64,000 nt of DNA from Galerina marginata (taxonomy: Eukaryota; Basidiomycota; Agaricomycetes; Agaricales; Galerinaceae): assembly GCA_023014335.1 (NCBI GenBank), contig JAECYW010000011.1, positions 1,302,001 through 1,366,000 on the forward strand, read 5' to 3'. This document shows, piece after piece, positions 49,362-62,306 of the stretch (the first letter of the stretch is position 1; each line of letters begins with the position of its first letter). The notes beneath the pieces were generated by a model that saw nothing but the letters and a program-made list of their open reading frames with translations, made no database searches and was not told where the DNA came from. The translations under genes and the position numbers were made by a program.

Positions 49362-51424
49362 TCAGGCCAAAATCTCTAAAGGTTGAACAAGCCTTGAACG
49401 ATTGCTTCCCCCGTTGAGAGCTACACCACAGCCCGCAAGGAAACCCAAAAACGCACAAAATAAAATCATGCGCATCTCCTCGCCCGCTGAAGATCTCTCC
49501 ACCATGAGATGAAGGAAGCCGCGGAAACCAGTCTTCCTCCGACTCAAGTACCCTACAGGCCGCAGGTCGCGCCAGTACTTCCTCGAGCGCGACGACACGC
49601 CCATGCCCCACGGCCAAACAAACGTGCTGTGCTCGACCGCAGACAGGCTGAGCGGGAGCCCGTGGTGGTCACACGACACCTCAAAGAAGCCCGTCGCGCG
49701 GGCGGGGAAGGAGAATGGGAAGGGGCGGTAGGTGATGGAGAAGGGGAGCGGGACGGGGTAGACAGGCGGGATGAAGGTGAGGGAAAACTTCTGCAGCCGC
49801 GGATTGCTCTTTGCGATTCTTGTAGCGCCTGAGGCGAGTGTTTCGTCGCCGGGGTATTTGACGATGGTGAGGTGGAGGGATCGGAGCTTGGGGAAGCCGC
49901 GAATGGTCTTGGCGAATGCGTCCTGTAGACGGTAAGAGTCGGAATTAGCGGTGGCTTAAGGTATAGAAGCAAGAATACATACTAATTGGAACGAGGGTTT
50001 ATGTCCACAGGTGAGCTCTAAGTGACGTAACATGGGGCACGACTGGATGAGGGAACGCAGAAGGTTCCCACTGTCGTACATCGAGTGCAGAGTGAACGAG
50101 ATTTTCAGGCTCGTCAATGAGGGTAAGTCCCGTAGGAGACTAGCGACTGTTGGGGCAGAAACGTCACGCGTTTCGACCGGATCGCGGAAGGTGACATCTG
50201 CAATGGTCCGATGGAGGTGGGGAAGGGCATGGAGCTGCTGGTGGGTGCCAGAGAAGTTGGTCACGCCGACGAGGGCTGTAGCGTCGAGACTGTTTAGGTG
50301 GATCGGCTGGATGGTGTGCCTTGATATGCTGAGCGAGTCTAAACCTGGATGCGCTTCCAGAAAGGCGATAAAGGGTCTCTTCTCCCCCGGATTTAGAGAC
50401 CTCTGGAACCAGTCCACACAGACGTCGCCGAGGACCAGCTTTCGTAGCCGTGGCCATCGACCGTCGACGAGAAGGTGGATATCTGTAGGAACGGATGAAT
50501 GCCCGTTGATGGTCAGCTCTTCCAGATTGTAGCAATGTCGGATCAACATGTCCCAGAATTTCTTGAAGACTGGTTCGTCTTCTACATTAAAATATCTTGA
50601 GTTTCGGACTTGGAGGGTTGTAACCAGCGAGCATACTGACCGTCAAGAAACATGTCGATTTGGCTTTCGTAAAACCCGTGTTTCAGTGTCAGAGAAAAGC
50701 CAGTCAGATCCTGAAAGTCGAACAGCTAGAGCATATCGAAGTGTCAATGCCAGCACATAGGAGGTAAGTATGGCTAAATTCAACATACGTGGCTGTTCAT
50801 CGTAGGGAGAATCGCGCCTAATGAAGTCCCTAAGTAGCGTAGTTGCGGGCAACTGCATTACATTGAATTTGCAGTCAGTCATGTCGGTTATAATCGGAAT
50901 AAATGGGCCACGACGCACCCAAGGCGCAAGGCAAACCACATATCATCGTAGAACGGCAGCTCGTCTGCGTCCCATTGAAACTTAACGAGGGCGTCCAGAC
51001 ACATGGCTCCTGCGATCTTCCGCATTGCTGCAGAAGCAATAGCGCTGTCTGAGGTATTGAAATAAGTCTTCTGCTTGACCTGCGGCCGTATGATGAGTTC
51101 CCGGACGTGTCTTGCGATGTCGAAGCGTCTGAAAAGCATGCCCAGAGTGAGGCTGCATTGTTCCACCGACTCCAAGATGACTGTCTCATAAAGTACTGCA
51201 GAGACGTTGGCAAACACGTAGTTCGACTAAGAAATAGTGTTATTTCTGCAGGGTCATGGGGAAGCGGAGCAACGCACGGTAAGACCAAAATTGAGGAGAT
51301 CTAAGCGCGTCTCCAGAAACCGAGCAACTTCTATGAGTAAATCTCCGTGTGCCAAAGCCAGTGGTGACCCTGTGCGTCCGACAGAGGTATCACCTTGGGA
51401 TTGCTGGGGATAATGAACAGACAT
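49362..51424 (-). CDS. F-box-like/leucine-rich protein with C-terminal membrane segment
   Basis: Start ATG 51424. Exon 1 (51424-51278) holds an F-box-like helix pair, HGDLLIEVARFLETRLDLLNFGL. Exon 2 (51226-50919) begins SNYVFANVSAVLYETVILES, and further short exons (GCPQLRYLGTSLGAILP, then LFDFQDLTGFSLTLKHGF) lead to the large exon 50549-49956 region, where leucine-rich segments recur: NLEELTINGH, RLRKLVLGDVCVDW, SLTSLKISF and MLRHLELTCGH. The last exon (about 49920-49362) is ordered and ends in RSSAGEEMRMILFCAFLGFLAG, a hydrophobic stretch that looks like a membrane anchor. All junctions are GT-AG and in phase. No catalytic motif is present. Function beyond protein-protein contact cannot be given. 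Confidence 0.7.
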
Positions 51425-52699
51425 TTCCAACAGTAGAGGGGGGATGTATCCGTTCAGAGAATGGGTAGTGTGAGAGAGGGCATGAGCCAGTGGTGCTCTT
51501 AGCTTCTTATTAATGTGGTACAGACTCGGGGGTTCTTTTCGTCAAGATCGGATGCCACAGTATGTCCTTCCTTTTCGGTTAGACTCTTCCCACGGTGTGT
51601 TTATGTCGCGTGACGCCAATTACAGCCGTTCAACGAGACGTGAAGCCCATCCTTAGACCCACTCCTCCTTTAACTTCAACCAACCTGTCTCTAATGCTAT
51701 CTTTATTCTCCTAGAGGCGCTCTTCTCTGTGGATAAAACCTGGAAGCACTAGATCTGGAAAATTAAACAACACCTTTACATAAAACCATATACTTACATC
51801 CCTCCGGCAAGGCATGTTGCTCATGACATTATCATCTGGACAGACTTCTAATGCACAAAAATGTAGTTATGTTGACGGTCTCGGTATCTAATCTCTCTTG
51901 CGTTGATAATATGTTCCATCAGTATGGAATTTCTCGGATGCCCACGACGCTTCCTCACTGTACAGGACATTACATTGAAACGCCACCCATCGGAACTGGT
52001 CTTTCTACACTGCAAAATATTTTGGTCGTCATTTATGTAGGGAGCGGAGTTGTTCCAGCTTTAAGAGCGCCCTCTAGAGGTCCGACTTCACCCGAGAACA
52101 CGTTTCACCTTTCAAAATCAAACCGCAGGCAAATACACTCAACTTGACCGCTGTGTCTCCATTAATGCTCGCCGAACGGAATCCAGAACACAGTCCACGT
52201 AACTCTGGGATAAACCTTTCTCCTCTTATCATGTTGCCACAGTTTTAATACCCCAAAATCTCGGTACTTGACAATTTCTAAGCAACGCTGTCTCTCCTGC
52301 CTCCACGATCGCGAGGCGCGATGCCAAAGGCAACACGCTTCTATGAGCTCACGGGACAAAACTAAGCCCCCACTGCCTTTTTTTGACGTGTACTCGTGCA
52401 ATCTGGCTTTTCGTGAGCAAGATTTTACGAACCGTATATATATATGGCTTCCACCCACAAATTTTGGCTCCCATGAAAGACTATTTTGGCCCTAGGCCGC
52501 CAAATATAGAACCAATTGTACCTCGGTTCGCTGTTTGATCACTGCGCTGACGCTGTAACTTTCGTATCGAAGCCTGGTTGGTTGTCTTCATTACAGTGAG
52601 TTTCCTACTTTTAAGCCGTCATATAAACTAAATACAATAACAGGACAAACTACTTTCGGCCAATCATAGGCACGCTATCGTCTGCTGTGAGAGAAAAAG
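51425..52699. other. Intergenic stretch
   Basis: No gene recognised. Near 52590-52640 (TCATTACAGTGAGT followed by TCCTACTTTTAAGCC) the sequence resembles 56060-56090, just downstream of the intact lysozyme gene, and so belongs to the duplicated lysozyme 3' flank. Confidence 0.5.
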
Positions 52700-53875
52700 C
52701 CTTAACTCTCAATCCAATCACCGGACGGTTAGCTCTGCCCGAGTATGTTGTGCCCGATGGTGATTGGACGAGCCGTACTTCAGCGGCGCGGACGTCCAGC
52801 CGGACAGGAAGTAACCCTGCTTCCCGCCCTGCTTCACCCGGGAACCTTGGCAGCCGCGGTAGTGTAGTTCTGGGCACTTCGACGGCTCCGAGTTGACTGG
52901 CATTGAGCCGGGTGAACATTCTAATCCGACCGTGGAGGCAGGTAAAGATTTTCGTGCTTCTCCCTGGAATAAGGTTGCGCTGTCTTGACTTTCAAGGAAA
53001 AGGAGAACTAAGCATCGGCACAATTGACCTTCGTTTGTTTGTTTGTATCCGATCGAAGCTCGACGGTGTGTGCAAGACGGTGGGAAACATTGGATGCAAT
53101 TCCCTCAGATACAACAAAATTCCATTGGCTATCGAGTCGTGGTCTGTATTGCGAGTAGAAACGCTTACAACACGATGGGGAAACCGGCTAATACTGTCAT
53201 GGCATAAAGTACAATGGTCATATAAATATACAGCGTTGATTACACTTGAACTTCATTGGAAGATATGCACCAATGTCATGGACCAAGCAAAGCAATAATA
53301 ATAGGGGAAAGTGTGGCGCAATCAGGGTTGTCGAACGATCGAATATGGAAATGACCGGCTTGGCGCGCGGCATTGGAGGTTCCTTCTCACTACTGTGCAT
53401 CATGGGGACCAGTGCCGCCACCCTGGAATCCTGGATAGGGTTATTAGGTCACCGGTGTAACGCCCGGGTGGGGTCATTCGGGGCAACACCCCGGACTGGA
53501 TCGTTGGGTGTAAGTAACATCCTGGACTGGATCATTCGGGGTAACACCGTGGACGAGGTCAAGTTGGGTGAACCGCCCTGGCCCCCTTGGCAAGGTCATT
53601 CGCGCGATCAAACTTCGATCACACGGAGTCTGTATCCGTCCGCCATAAACGGAGAACAGCGCCTCACTGCGCCTCATTCATCAGTTTTCGTCCACATTTC
53701 CGGTTCGGCTGTTTTTGTTGGGGTATATCTTATATGATGTGTGATGGATGGATCGATAGAGTGCTCCACTGGTGTGATTCGGACCATTCGGACTAAACCC
53801 GCTACCATCGCCCGTACCACTGGCTATCAGGGTTACGGCCAAGCCCAGTGCCGTCATCCAGTGCTTAACTCCCAT
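52700..53875 (-). pseudogene. Decayed GH24 lysozyme paralogue
   Basis: At the 5' end an ATG (53875) opens a signal-peptide-like leader, MGVKHWMTALGLAVTLIASG. Between about 53590 and 53450 comes a degenerate 26-31 bp repeat (VTPNDPVQD-like when translated), corresponding in position to the linker of the intact gene. Around 52950-52700 the domain's end can be read across frames: KIFTCLHGRI, TRLNASQLGAV and RAAEVRLVQSPSGTT, matching KFVTCLHGLI, TLNDNQFGAL and RAAEVQLFQTPSSTT of the intact copy. The catalytic EGF part was not found. No single frame spans these pieces, so it is a relic of tandem duplication. Confidence 0.65.
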
Positions 53876-56198
53876 AATTAGTTGTTAGTGGTCGAAGACT
53901 CGCAGGCGTCGTTATTGACCAATTTATACTTTTACAGGAAAAGCATATCTCGACAAATTTTCGATTGGGTGTTGCTTTCTCCAGGTCCTTGCCTACATTC
54001 AGCCCCCTTCTTCAATTTCGAACCAAGTTCGCATATGATAGAGTATACGATTTTTATGTCCCTTGGGGATGCCGCCAAGATGCTGCGTGTCCTGAGAAAA
54101 TATCAACTGTACTCAAGTCTTCTGCACACAACATCTCAATCATGATGGACTGATAATTCCAATCTGGTTCGGAGATCAATGCCATGTTTCCCTGTTTCTT
54201 CCAAGCTACGATCAACTATTCTTCTTTTTCATTTGGATATTACTTCTCCAAAACCTCAGGCTGCGGACCTAACACCGACTTGTTGAGGCTTGAAGGTTGC
54301 AAGAGCGGACATATAAAGTACTTGAGCGCCAATTTATTCAAATAGGCGCCTCATTCAAACGTCCGCCTGAGAGAAAAATGTCAGCGTAGGACACAACCTA
54401 TTTAAGTATGTACACACGGAGGAGTTATTCGGTGCATGAAAGTCCTTCTGACTGGTCGGTGTTCATTGGAAGAGTGATGCCATGATGCACTTGTCGGGGA
54501 TGTGGAGAACTGGGTAGAGTAGTATGTACAGAGCCCAAAATATCAGGCACCGGAGAGACTCTCCGATTGTCTATCGGCGGTCATGAATGGCTGCGTATCA
54601 AATCACAGGGACCTCTTCATCTCGTCATCGACCACATATGCGGTTGGATATTGTCCTCGGGCTTTGTCCTGTAAATCGTGAAATGCCCTTTGCTGAACTA
54701 GATGCCAACGCCACGCCCACGGTTTGGCTCGCTTGAACCGTCGTCACCGGGTTAGAGGGGGCAGAAGGACTGCGTTATACAGCCTGTTACAAAAAGCAAG
54801 CAAGGTTTTCGGCAATACAGTGTGTGTCCAAATGGTCGGCGTCTAGTCTTTATGTTTTGGCCCGGTTCGACAGGGTCTGATCATACCGCAGGTCATAGAC
54901 ATTCGTTCGACAGCCTTAATCAATCGTTATAGGCCGGTCAATGTCGTCAATAGATAATCTGCCGAGGAAAACAGGGTAATCGTAGCTGGAACGAGGATGC
55001 ATTGGATACCCGCATGCCGATACGACTGGTAGTATGATTGTGCCCGTGCTGATGGTTAAATACTATTGTTGAAATTGTAAAGGGGTTATGTATTGGAAGT
55101 GTACATTGATGCTGACCTCAACGATGCCAGCTTTTGTTAAGAAATAGAATAATTGACCGACCTATGCTCGAGCTGGCACCAATAGACCGCCTCTCGAGTT
55201 GCTTCTACCAGATCTAGATGATTATCATGATGATGGACCAGGAAAAAGAAGGGCGAGCGCAAGCCGCTGTGACTTTTGCCGGTTTTGCAGCGTCATTCTT
55301 CTGTCACTGTCACAATCGACACTTCTGCTAAAAACCTCGAACTTGAACTCAACTTGAACCTGCTTGAACCTCGTCAGACCCGTCAGCGCCTTGAAGCTTG
55401 AAGCTTGAAGCGTCTCATTTTCTGTGGAAGATCCTATACTCTAAAGCCCGCTATTGGGTGGTCTTCCAATTGTAACTTCAGTCAACATTTAATCTATCAG
55501 TTTAGTATCCTGCGAACGATTCATAGCGAAGAACCAGACCCTACGTGGATGTGGACAGTGCTCTTCCGACCCCCAACGAAAACATGAGGAGTGGCCCAGC
55601 GTTGTTGCAACACTTCTGACCGTCCATTACTTTCACGACTTCTCTGTTTCCCGATGTTCGGGAAACGTCAAATTTACACTGAGTAAGTATTCTTGGCCCA
55701 ATCTATGTATCGCAGTTCGTTCCAATTCCGTTTGATACACTTCCTGCTTTTCTGTTGCCCCAAGTCTTTGTTTATCCAAGCTGTGATTACTGATTCTGTC
55801 ATAGTCACCCCATGATCTTGTACCAGACCTGAAGCCTTTGATGACCCGGACCATCTGTATCGTGCAGTCTGTGTTTGGGTACGCGTCGTTATACAGCTAT
55901 ATGCACTGAACGCTCATAAATACTCCAGCTCCCTAACAGGAAAATATACTCATGAACGGCAAATCGAGAACCAATCGCTGCTTAACTTGTGCTGCGATTT
56001 CATGTTCGAATATAACTAAGATCACCATCCATATCAAAAACCTGGCCAGGAATTTTCATTACAGTCAGTCCTCCTACTTTAAACCTATCCGTATAAAGTA
56101 TAAATGCTAAACGAAAAAAATGCTGCTTGCGCTAACTCATAGTCCATGCTATCAAAGTATATGCTCGTGATCAAAAAAAACCTCCATGCTCAATTCAG
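53876..56198. other. Intergenic stretch
   Basis: Over 2 kb without a recognisable gene. A small CTTGAAG tandem run lies near 55390-55410, next to several CTTGAAC words. Open frames are shorter than 90 codons. It separates the decayed and intact lysozyme copies. Confidence 0.55.
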
Positions 56199-57731
56199 TC
56201 AGCAGAGCGGTTGTGCTGTCGTGCTCGAAGGAGTTTGGAAAAGTTGCACTTCCGCAGCGCGACGTCTCGCCAGACCAGAGGAAACCTTGCCTCCATGCCT
56301 TGTTAAACCTGGGGATCTCGGCAGCTGCAACGGTGTTGGGGTCTTCGCCGTTGTTCAGGCGCTTCAAGAGAGTCGACGACTGGACGGCGCCACAGCCGAG
56401 GTTGAACGCAAACGAGGTTAAGGCACCAAATTGGTTGTCGTTGAGCGTCACTTTCTTGCTGATAAGGCCGTGGAGGCAGGTGACGAACTTCTGCGCGTCG
56501 CTCTGGAGCAGCTGGGTGGCGGTGTCTTGGCTCAAAGGGAAGGAGAATGGCACCTCAGCGCAGTTAGCCTTGACGCATTTGTGTCCGAAGCCGGCTGTGG
56601 GCAGGCCGATGGGGTCTGGCTTGGGGCTGGGAACGAATCCTTCGAAGCTCTTGATTAAAGAGACGGTGGCAGCGTTGGGTGGGGTAGCACCTTGAGCGCA
56701 CTGTGCGTTCGCGTTGGATGCGGGAGCCGCTGCTGCTGGGGCGGCGGTGTTTGCGGCGGGGGAGGCAGCATTGGCGGCGCTGGGGGTGGCGGCGGTGGTC
56801 GAGTTAGGTGGCGCTATCTGGTGTGGCATTCAGAGTCGGCGGAGTCATCTGTGCCGGTCGTATCGCTGGTATCGGTACTGTTGCTGGCCCCAGTAACAGT
56901 CGCTGGCGTCAGCGGAGTCAGCATCAGGGTCGGTGGAATCGGTTCCATCAGTGGTGTCAGTTCCGTCGGCATTTGGGTCAGCCGCGTCCGCGGTGTCGGT
57001 GGAATCAGTGCCATCATCGGTGCCGTCGGTGCCGTCATCTGTACCGTCGTCGAGGCCATCATCCGTACCATCGTCGAGGCCATCATCTGCGCCGTCGTCG
57101 GCACCATCGGTGCCATCATCGAGACCATCCGAACCGTCATCCGCGGTGTCGGTGCCGTCGTCCAGACCGTCAGTAGAGTCAAGGCCATCATCGGCGTCGC
57201 CTGTATCGTCGCCAAGACCGTCGTCTGCGGTGTCTAGGCTGCCATCGTCCCCATCTGCTGAGCCGTCGTCGGCCGATGCGTCAAGGCTGCCATCAGTCAA
57301 AACCACTGTCGTCTGGGCTGTCGGCGGAATCATCTGAGCCAGCATCGACGTCACCGGAATCGTCTTCTGACCCGTCGTCGAGACTGTCGTCACCGGAATC
57401 GTCGCCGGAATCGTCGCCAGAATCATCACCGCCGAAGCTATCGTCTCCTGAATCGTCAGATCCAGAATCGTCGCCAAAATCCTCGTCTTGTCGTGCGATG
57501 ATGCTACGCTTGGCGTAGAGTTTGAGGTCAGTCTGTCTCGCGCAGAACGTCACTAAAAATGAGGGTGACATGGTCAGTTTTCAGTTTCTTGACAAGACGA
57601 ATATATTGCGAGAATAAAGACTTACACGAACCAGCGGTACCGGCGAGTGCACTGGAGGTGTCGCATGGCTTGAGTAGAGGTGCGGCTTGCGCAAGGACAG
57701 CAGCAAGAAGAATGAGTGAGAACGACTTCAT
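56199..57731 (-). CDS. Secreted GH24 (phage-type) lysozyme with Asp-rich linker
   Basis: Exon 1 (57731-57626) encodes a signal peptide, MKSFSLILLAAVLAQA. After an intron (GTAAGT...TTTTTAG) exon 2 starts at 57552: CARQTDLKLYAKRSIIARQ with a dibasic site, then a long Asp/Ser/Gly repeat (units such as DDSGDDS and GLDDGTD). The frame steps by one base near 57300, and the repeat joins the lysozyme part near 56820, possibly by an intron ending CAGATAG. Domain marks: LIKSFEGFVPSPKPDPIGLP with catalytic Glu and Asp, then TAGFGHKC, FVTCLHGLI, NDNQFGALTSFAFNLGCGA and LLKRLN. Near 56290 the frame steps again, giving the canonical GLARRRAAEVQLFQTPS end and TGA at 56199; without that step the frame runs to 56152. 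Such enzymes cleave peptidoglycan and are used against bacteria or for feeding on them. The frame steps may be assembly errors in a repeat, or early decay. Confidence 0.75.
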
Positions 57732-59640
57732 TTTTCCTGAAAAAGCCTCTTCAAGAGGGAAATAAAGAAGGGATAGGGATAGGAAAGAAAGTGAGGAAAG
57801 AAAGAACGAAGGAACGAGAAACGAAAAAACCCGGGACTGGAGAAGGACTGGTCGCTGCAACCTTTTCCGTTATATATGTGGGTCCTCGAGCCAGCCTCAA
57901 TCATTCTGATTTCTAGAGGACGACATTGACAGATTGAAGCCGAGTGGTGCTGTACACCATATGTCATCCGACTTACCGGCGAAGTGTCAAGTATCATCTG
58001 GGCATGCCAGAATTCGGTGTCCTTTTGCCAGATGACTCTCATGAAACATTGGCATGAGAACTTTACACTTTGCGTCGTGTTTATTTTCTTTCTTTTGGAT
58101 TGAGATGGCGTTATTGACGAAGGTTATCTTTATAGGCTTAGAACACCTTTTTACGAGAATACGACACCAACAATCCTGGAACACACTCACCTTCCCAAAC
58201 CTCGACAGTCATCTAATCTTCACGCTTTCCCACTTCAAACAAAAATAGCACACGTTCACTTGCTTGGATACACTGATGCCCTTTCAATGAAAGCATCTTT
58301 CCCTCTACATGATGTCCCGAACGATCAAGTAATTGACAGTGAGTGGTCAATTATAACTCGAAGTGTCAGTCTATAATTAATAACCAGCATGATGGTAACT
58401 TTGGTGATGCGGATAACTTGTCGTCGATCTTGGCTGTGCGCGGGGAGTAATGGTGGGATCGCTCCACAGAGTCTGCTGTGGCATTTCCATGAAACAACAC
58501 AGGAGATGCTGATTTTATGCTGAAAAGAGGTATATTTTGTGCCGCTTGCTGTCTTAGGTTCACTTGTGCGCACATGCCATTCCACAGTAGTGAAAGCAAA
58601 CTTTAGTCCTCTCGGTGAGTAAAATCTAGTCCCAGGCAAGTTCCAGGCATCGCCCTGTTCATTCTAGATCCAATAATACATTTATTCCTCCTACATCCTC
58701 ACCGACGATGAGATTACCTTGGGCTCAGGTTAGGCACCGTCTTCGCTTGCTTTGTCGACATCTATACAGACTTCAAATCTCCCTAATCAGTTGCCGATGT
58801 TCAGCATGTCGTTCAATTCATTGACACAGTGTTTCCTCGTTGCGACAGATAGTCTTCGCATCCGCCAGAGTTGTCTACGTAAATGCTACTGACCAAATAC
58901 TCCATCTTCTGGAGCTACTCATGTGTGTTTTGGACTTTCGTAACTTTTGAACTTTTTTGACAGTTTCAGCTGTTTTGAAAGCAAATAATTCTCCAGTTGT
59001 CTTGAGATTAAAAGGGCGTCTCATAGGATCGATACCAACGTTGTTTTAAGTGTTCTGAGCGGCAGGCTCCTGGCGTGCCCGCTGTGCGACAAGTGCTGTT
59101 TCGTCACGCGCTATGACCGGTATCATTGAAAAGCGGTAGTTCACGAAGTCCAGCTTCCTTCGGAAAACGCAGGTAACACTTCTCTACTACATATATCTGG
59201 AATTACTTGCCGAGACTAACATCTACCTGCTTGCGAGTACAAGCCACCGAAATGGCATTCAATGTGACCCTGATTCTCACATTTCGCCGGCAATGGACAA
59301 CGTAAAGTGGGCTGTGAAAAAAAGGAATATCGCATCAATAATATAAGTACTGACCCCAGTCCGAAGTAACCGCACCAAGTAGATCACCCTCTTATGATTT
59401 ACACCATTGTCGTGGTTTGGAGATTTTTCTGCGGTTTTGCTCCTTAAAAGCCCGCCGGGCATGTATACAAGTCAACATGAGTCGAAGCCTGTCTTGAAGA
59501 ATCCGAAAACCTCAAGTTATAGTACTGGGGCACGCTCAATTCCTTTTGCTCCTCCCCGTTCATTGTTGACCGCTTCTATGTAGACTCTCTTTAGCAGCCC
59601 TACTCCACAGAACTCCTTGTCGCAATTCATCGAAACCGAA
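57732..59640. other. Intergenic stretch
   Basis: Promoter side of the lysozyme gene (purine-rich leader 57735-57840, TATATATG near 57870), then no gene recognised. Several AT-rich minus-strand frames of 60-104 codons have no family features. The start of the DUF6535 gene may lie at the right end. Confidence 0.5.
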
Positions 59641-62209
59641 GAACAAAGTATGTCAACAGGATCTACATATTATCTTCTAGAAATCTGACAACTTCGAAAT
59701 AATCTAATTCAGGGGATACCCCACAACCTTGGGATGAACTTGGCTCAGAAGCCTCTGAACATGCACAGATTTGGCACGTTTATAACGATGAATCAACGAA
59801 ATTGGATGCTGCGACGATAGATGGATGCAATCGTGGAATAGATGTCCTCCTTGTCTTCGTGGGTTGAACATGTATAACTTGCCACCTCTGCTCTAATACT
59901 ATCCCTGAAGACTGGCTTATTCTCCGCAGTTTTAACGACATTCATCATCCAATCTTACCAACAAATGGTGCCCAGCTCCTCCGACACGACAAATGTACTC
60001 CTTTCCGAACTCATTTTGGATCTGCGTCGGTCTTCTGTCCTGAACACCAGCGATTCCGGAGCAAGCCTTCCAGCTGCAATGGGCGGCACACCTTCCATAA
60101 GTCAATTGCGTTGGGTGAACGGCCTTTGGTTCGCGGCTCTTTCCTGCAGTCTTTCGGCTGCCCTAGTCTCCATGCTGGCCAAACAATGGATACAGCCCGT
60201 ACCCAATATTTCCGGGTCGCCGAGGCATCGCGCAAGACAACGCCAACGCCGACACGCACAACTAAAGAACTGGCATGTCTTTGTGGTGATCAACGCATTA
60301 CCCATATTGCTTCATGTCGCTCTTCTACTCTTCTTCGCTGGCATTATTGTCCTGTTATGGTCGGGAGACATCGCCATCGTGACTGCGACCTTCACCATTG
60401 TAGCACTGGCGTATACTTTCTACTTGGGGTCAATGTGGATGTCACTCGTGTACCCAGATTGTCCATACCAGCATCCTATATCGGAGCAACTGCGACATTG
60501 GATATCCCATCGAAACGGTGCACAAGTTGTCATTGACCTTGAAAGCCGCGCAAGCGAAAGGCCCCCAAACATGTATGCTCCTAAAATCTACGATTTCTTA
60601 TGACCACTGAAAACCCCTCAACAGGCGTACCTCTATGGCCCCCACAACTGTCAATAATGACGATTATATTGATGCATGTAGCCTTGTGTGGTTACTTCAA
60701 CAATGTTCGAATGATGATACCGTCATGGCCACTTTACAGGCAATTGGAGGACTTCCCCGAGAGTTTTCGGCATTCCACATTCTGCGAGAAGCAGGCGCCA
60801 TTTCAATGGTACTTCAACAGTTCAGTTGCTGTTTTCACCGCGATCCCTCCTTCGATACAAAATGGGAGGCAATTGACCCTGATGGAGCAGAGAGGTATTG
60901 CCGGGCCTGGGTACGGTTAACACACGGAACATCTGAAAGCTGGCCTTCCGATCTTCGAGCGCCTCTCAATACTCTGAAAGAACTGTCAGAAAAGTTGCAT
61001 GTTTCCGCCATCGCTACCTGCACCAGCGCTTTGGACGCTTTGGACTCCCGAAATGCTCAACTTGCGCTACTCTCTCACATCAATCACCTTGCTAGTGGCG
61101 AGTCAATTTATGACGAATTAACTCGACGTTGGCTCCTTGACACATTCCTCGAATGTTCATTGAGCTGGGAACTTCATACCGCGGTCTTTAACGACATTGT
61201 TAAGAGAGCAGTTCCTGTCCTTATGCAACTCTTCCAACGGGAGGCAGATAAATTAGGATCGCAGAGTCGGACGATAATCGTATTGATTTTACATTCGCTG
61301 ACAACGGGCAACGTGGACCCAGTATTGATTTGGGACGAGGAAATGCGGCGCATGAACTATCCAAAAATTCTTATCCCATCACTTGCCACCATCATCCAAA
61401 GTCCTGATCGTTTCGGTGTCGAGGGCGAGTTATTGGAATTTACAATAACTGAATTTTCGCGACATGCTTCGCCAGCCTTCACGCGGTCTAGTCGATTTCC
61501 ATCACACGTCAAGGGCATCGCTCGCCAGGGCCTGTCCAAGCTCTACCTCGAGGGCAGAATTGGGGTCGGTCTCGTTCCAGATCCTGTACTTGCTGATATC
61601 CTGCAAATGCTCTATCCTCCTGTCGTCATTACCGTCGACCACCAACAATTGTTTGTGAAAACTCTGATAAAGACTTTGACAACCTCAGTCGACGTCAATG
61701 TAGACATTTGCTCTATACGGCTGCTTGAACCACTGTTAACCAATTGCCAGAGTTCTGTCATCCATGTCTTCACAGAGGAAAACGGCTTTGCAGCCCTTCT
61801 GCGGGCGGCTCACACAGGCGACACCGACAGCCGACGCCTTCAGTTGGACTGCATACGCACGTTGTGCGTATTCATTCGAAGTAGCACAGATACTTCTGTG
61901 CGACAAGAAGCAAACTGCCCATCACAGTCGCCCGCGCAGAAGAAGCAACTTAATGCAATCTTCCAGTCTGATTTCTTTACGACACTGATATCCGCCGTAG
62001 GGGCCCGCCGCTGGTGGTTGCCCGAAATCGCTGATACCTGGGTGCCCTCCCTCCTGTGCCTCTGTCGAGTCAGCCCGCACGAACATATTTGGAGAAGTGT
62101 TGAAGCAGTGTTTAGAAATTTCGCGGAAATCAACGTTGGAGAAGATGGGATGCAGCGATTAGTCGATGATTTAGACGAAATGAAGGCTCTTCTAGATGCT
62201 CGGACTTGA
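59641..62209 (+). CDS. DUF6535 membrane protein (start not resolved)
   Basis: An exon ending ETEEQ just before a GTATGT donor (59646) leads to 59713-59858 (PWDELGSEASEHAQIWHVY ... GIDVLLVF), then 59911-60572 and 60625-62209. The core is the DUF6535 pattern: LLVF followed by TGLFSAVLTTFIIQSYQQM, WFAALSCSLSAALVSMLAKQW, VVINALPILLHVALLLFFAGI and IVTATFTIVALAYTFYLG, i.e. four membrane helices. A long helical-repeat cytosolic tail without membrane segments follows. The family is widespread and highly expanded in agaricomycetes, and its function is unknown. Joins after 59713 are in phase and the 524-codon last exon is clean. It ends 97 bp from the convergent gamma-tubulin complex gene. The initiating ATG must lie upstream of 59641 or in a small exon I could not place. 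Confidence 0.8.
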
Positions 62210-62306
62210 CATCCATCCAATGGTTTAGCCTTCCTTCGAATTCGTGTATATTTAGTAATCGTGATCTGTTGAATAAATGTAATTACAGATACCTGTCGGC
62301 TCGAAT

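Noticed and set aside
56692..57518. Val/Ile-rich plus-strand frames over the lysozyme linker
   Set aside because: Antisense of the Asp/Ser/Gly repeat; no start context or family motif.
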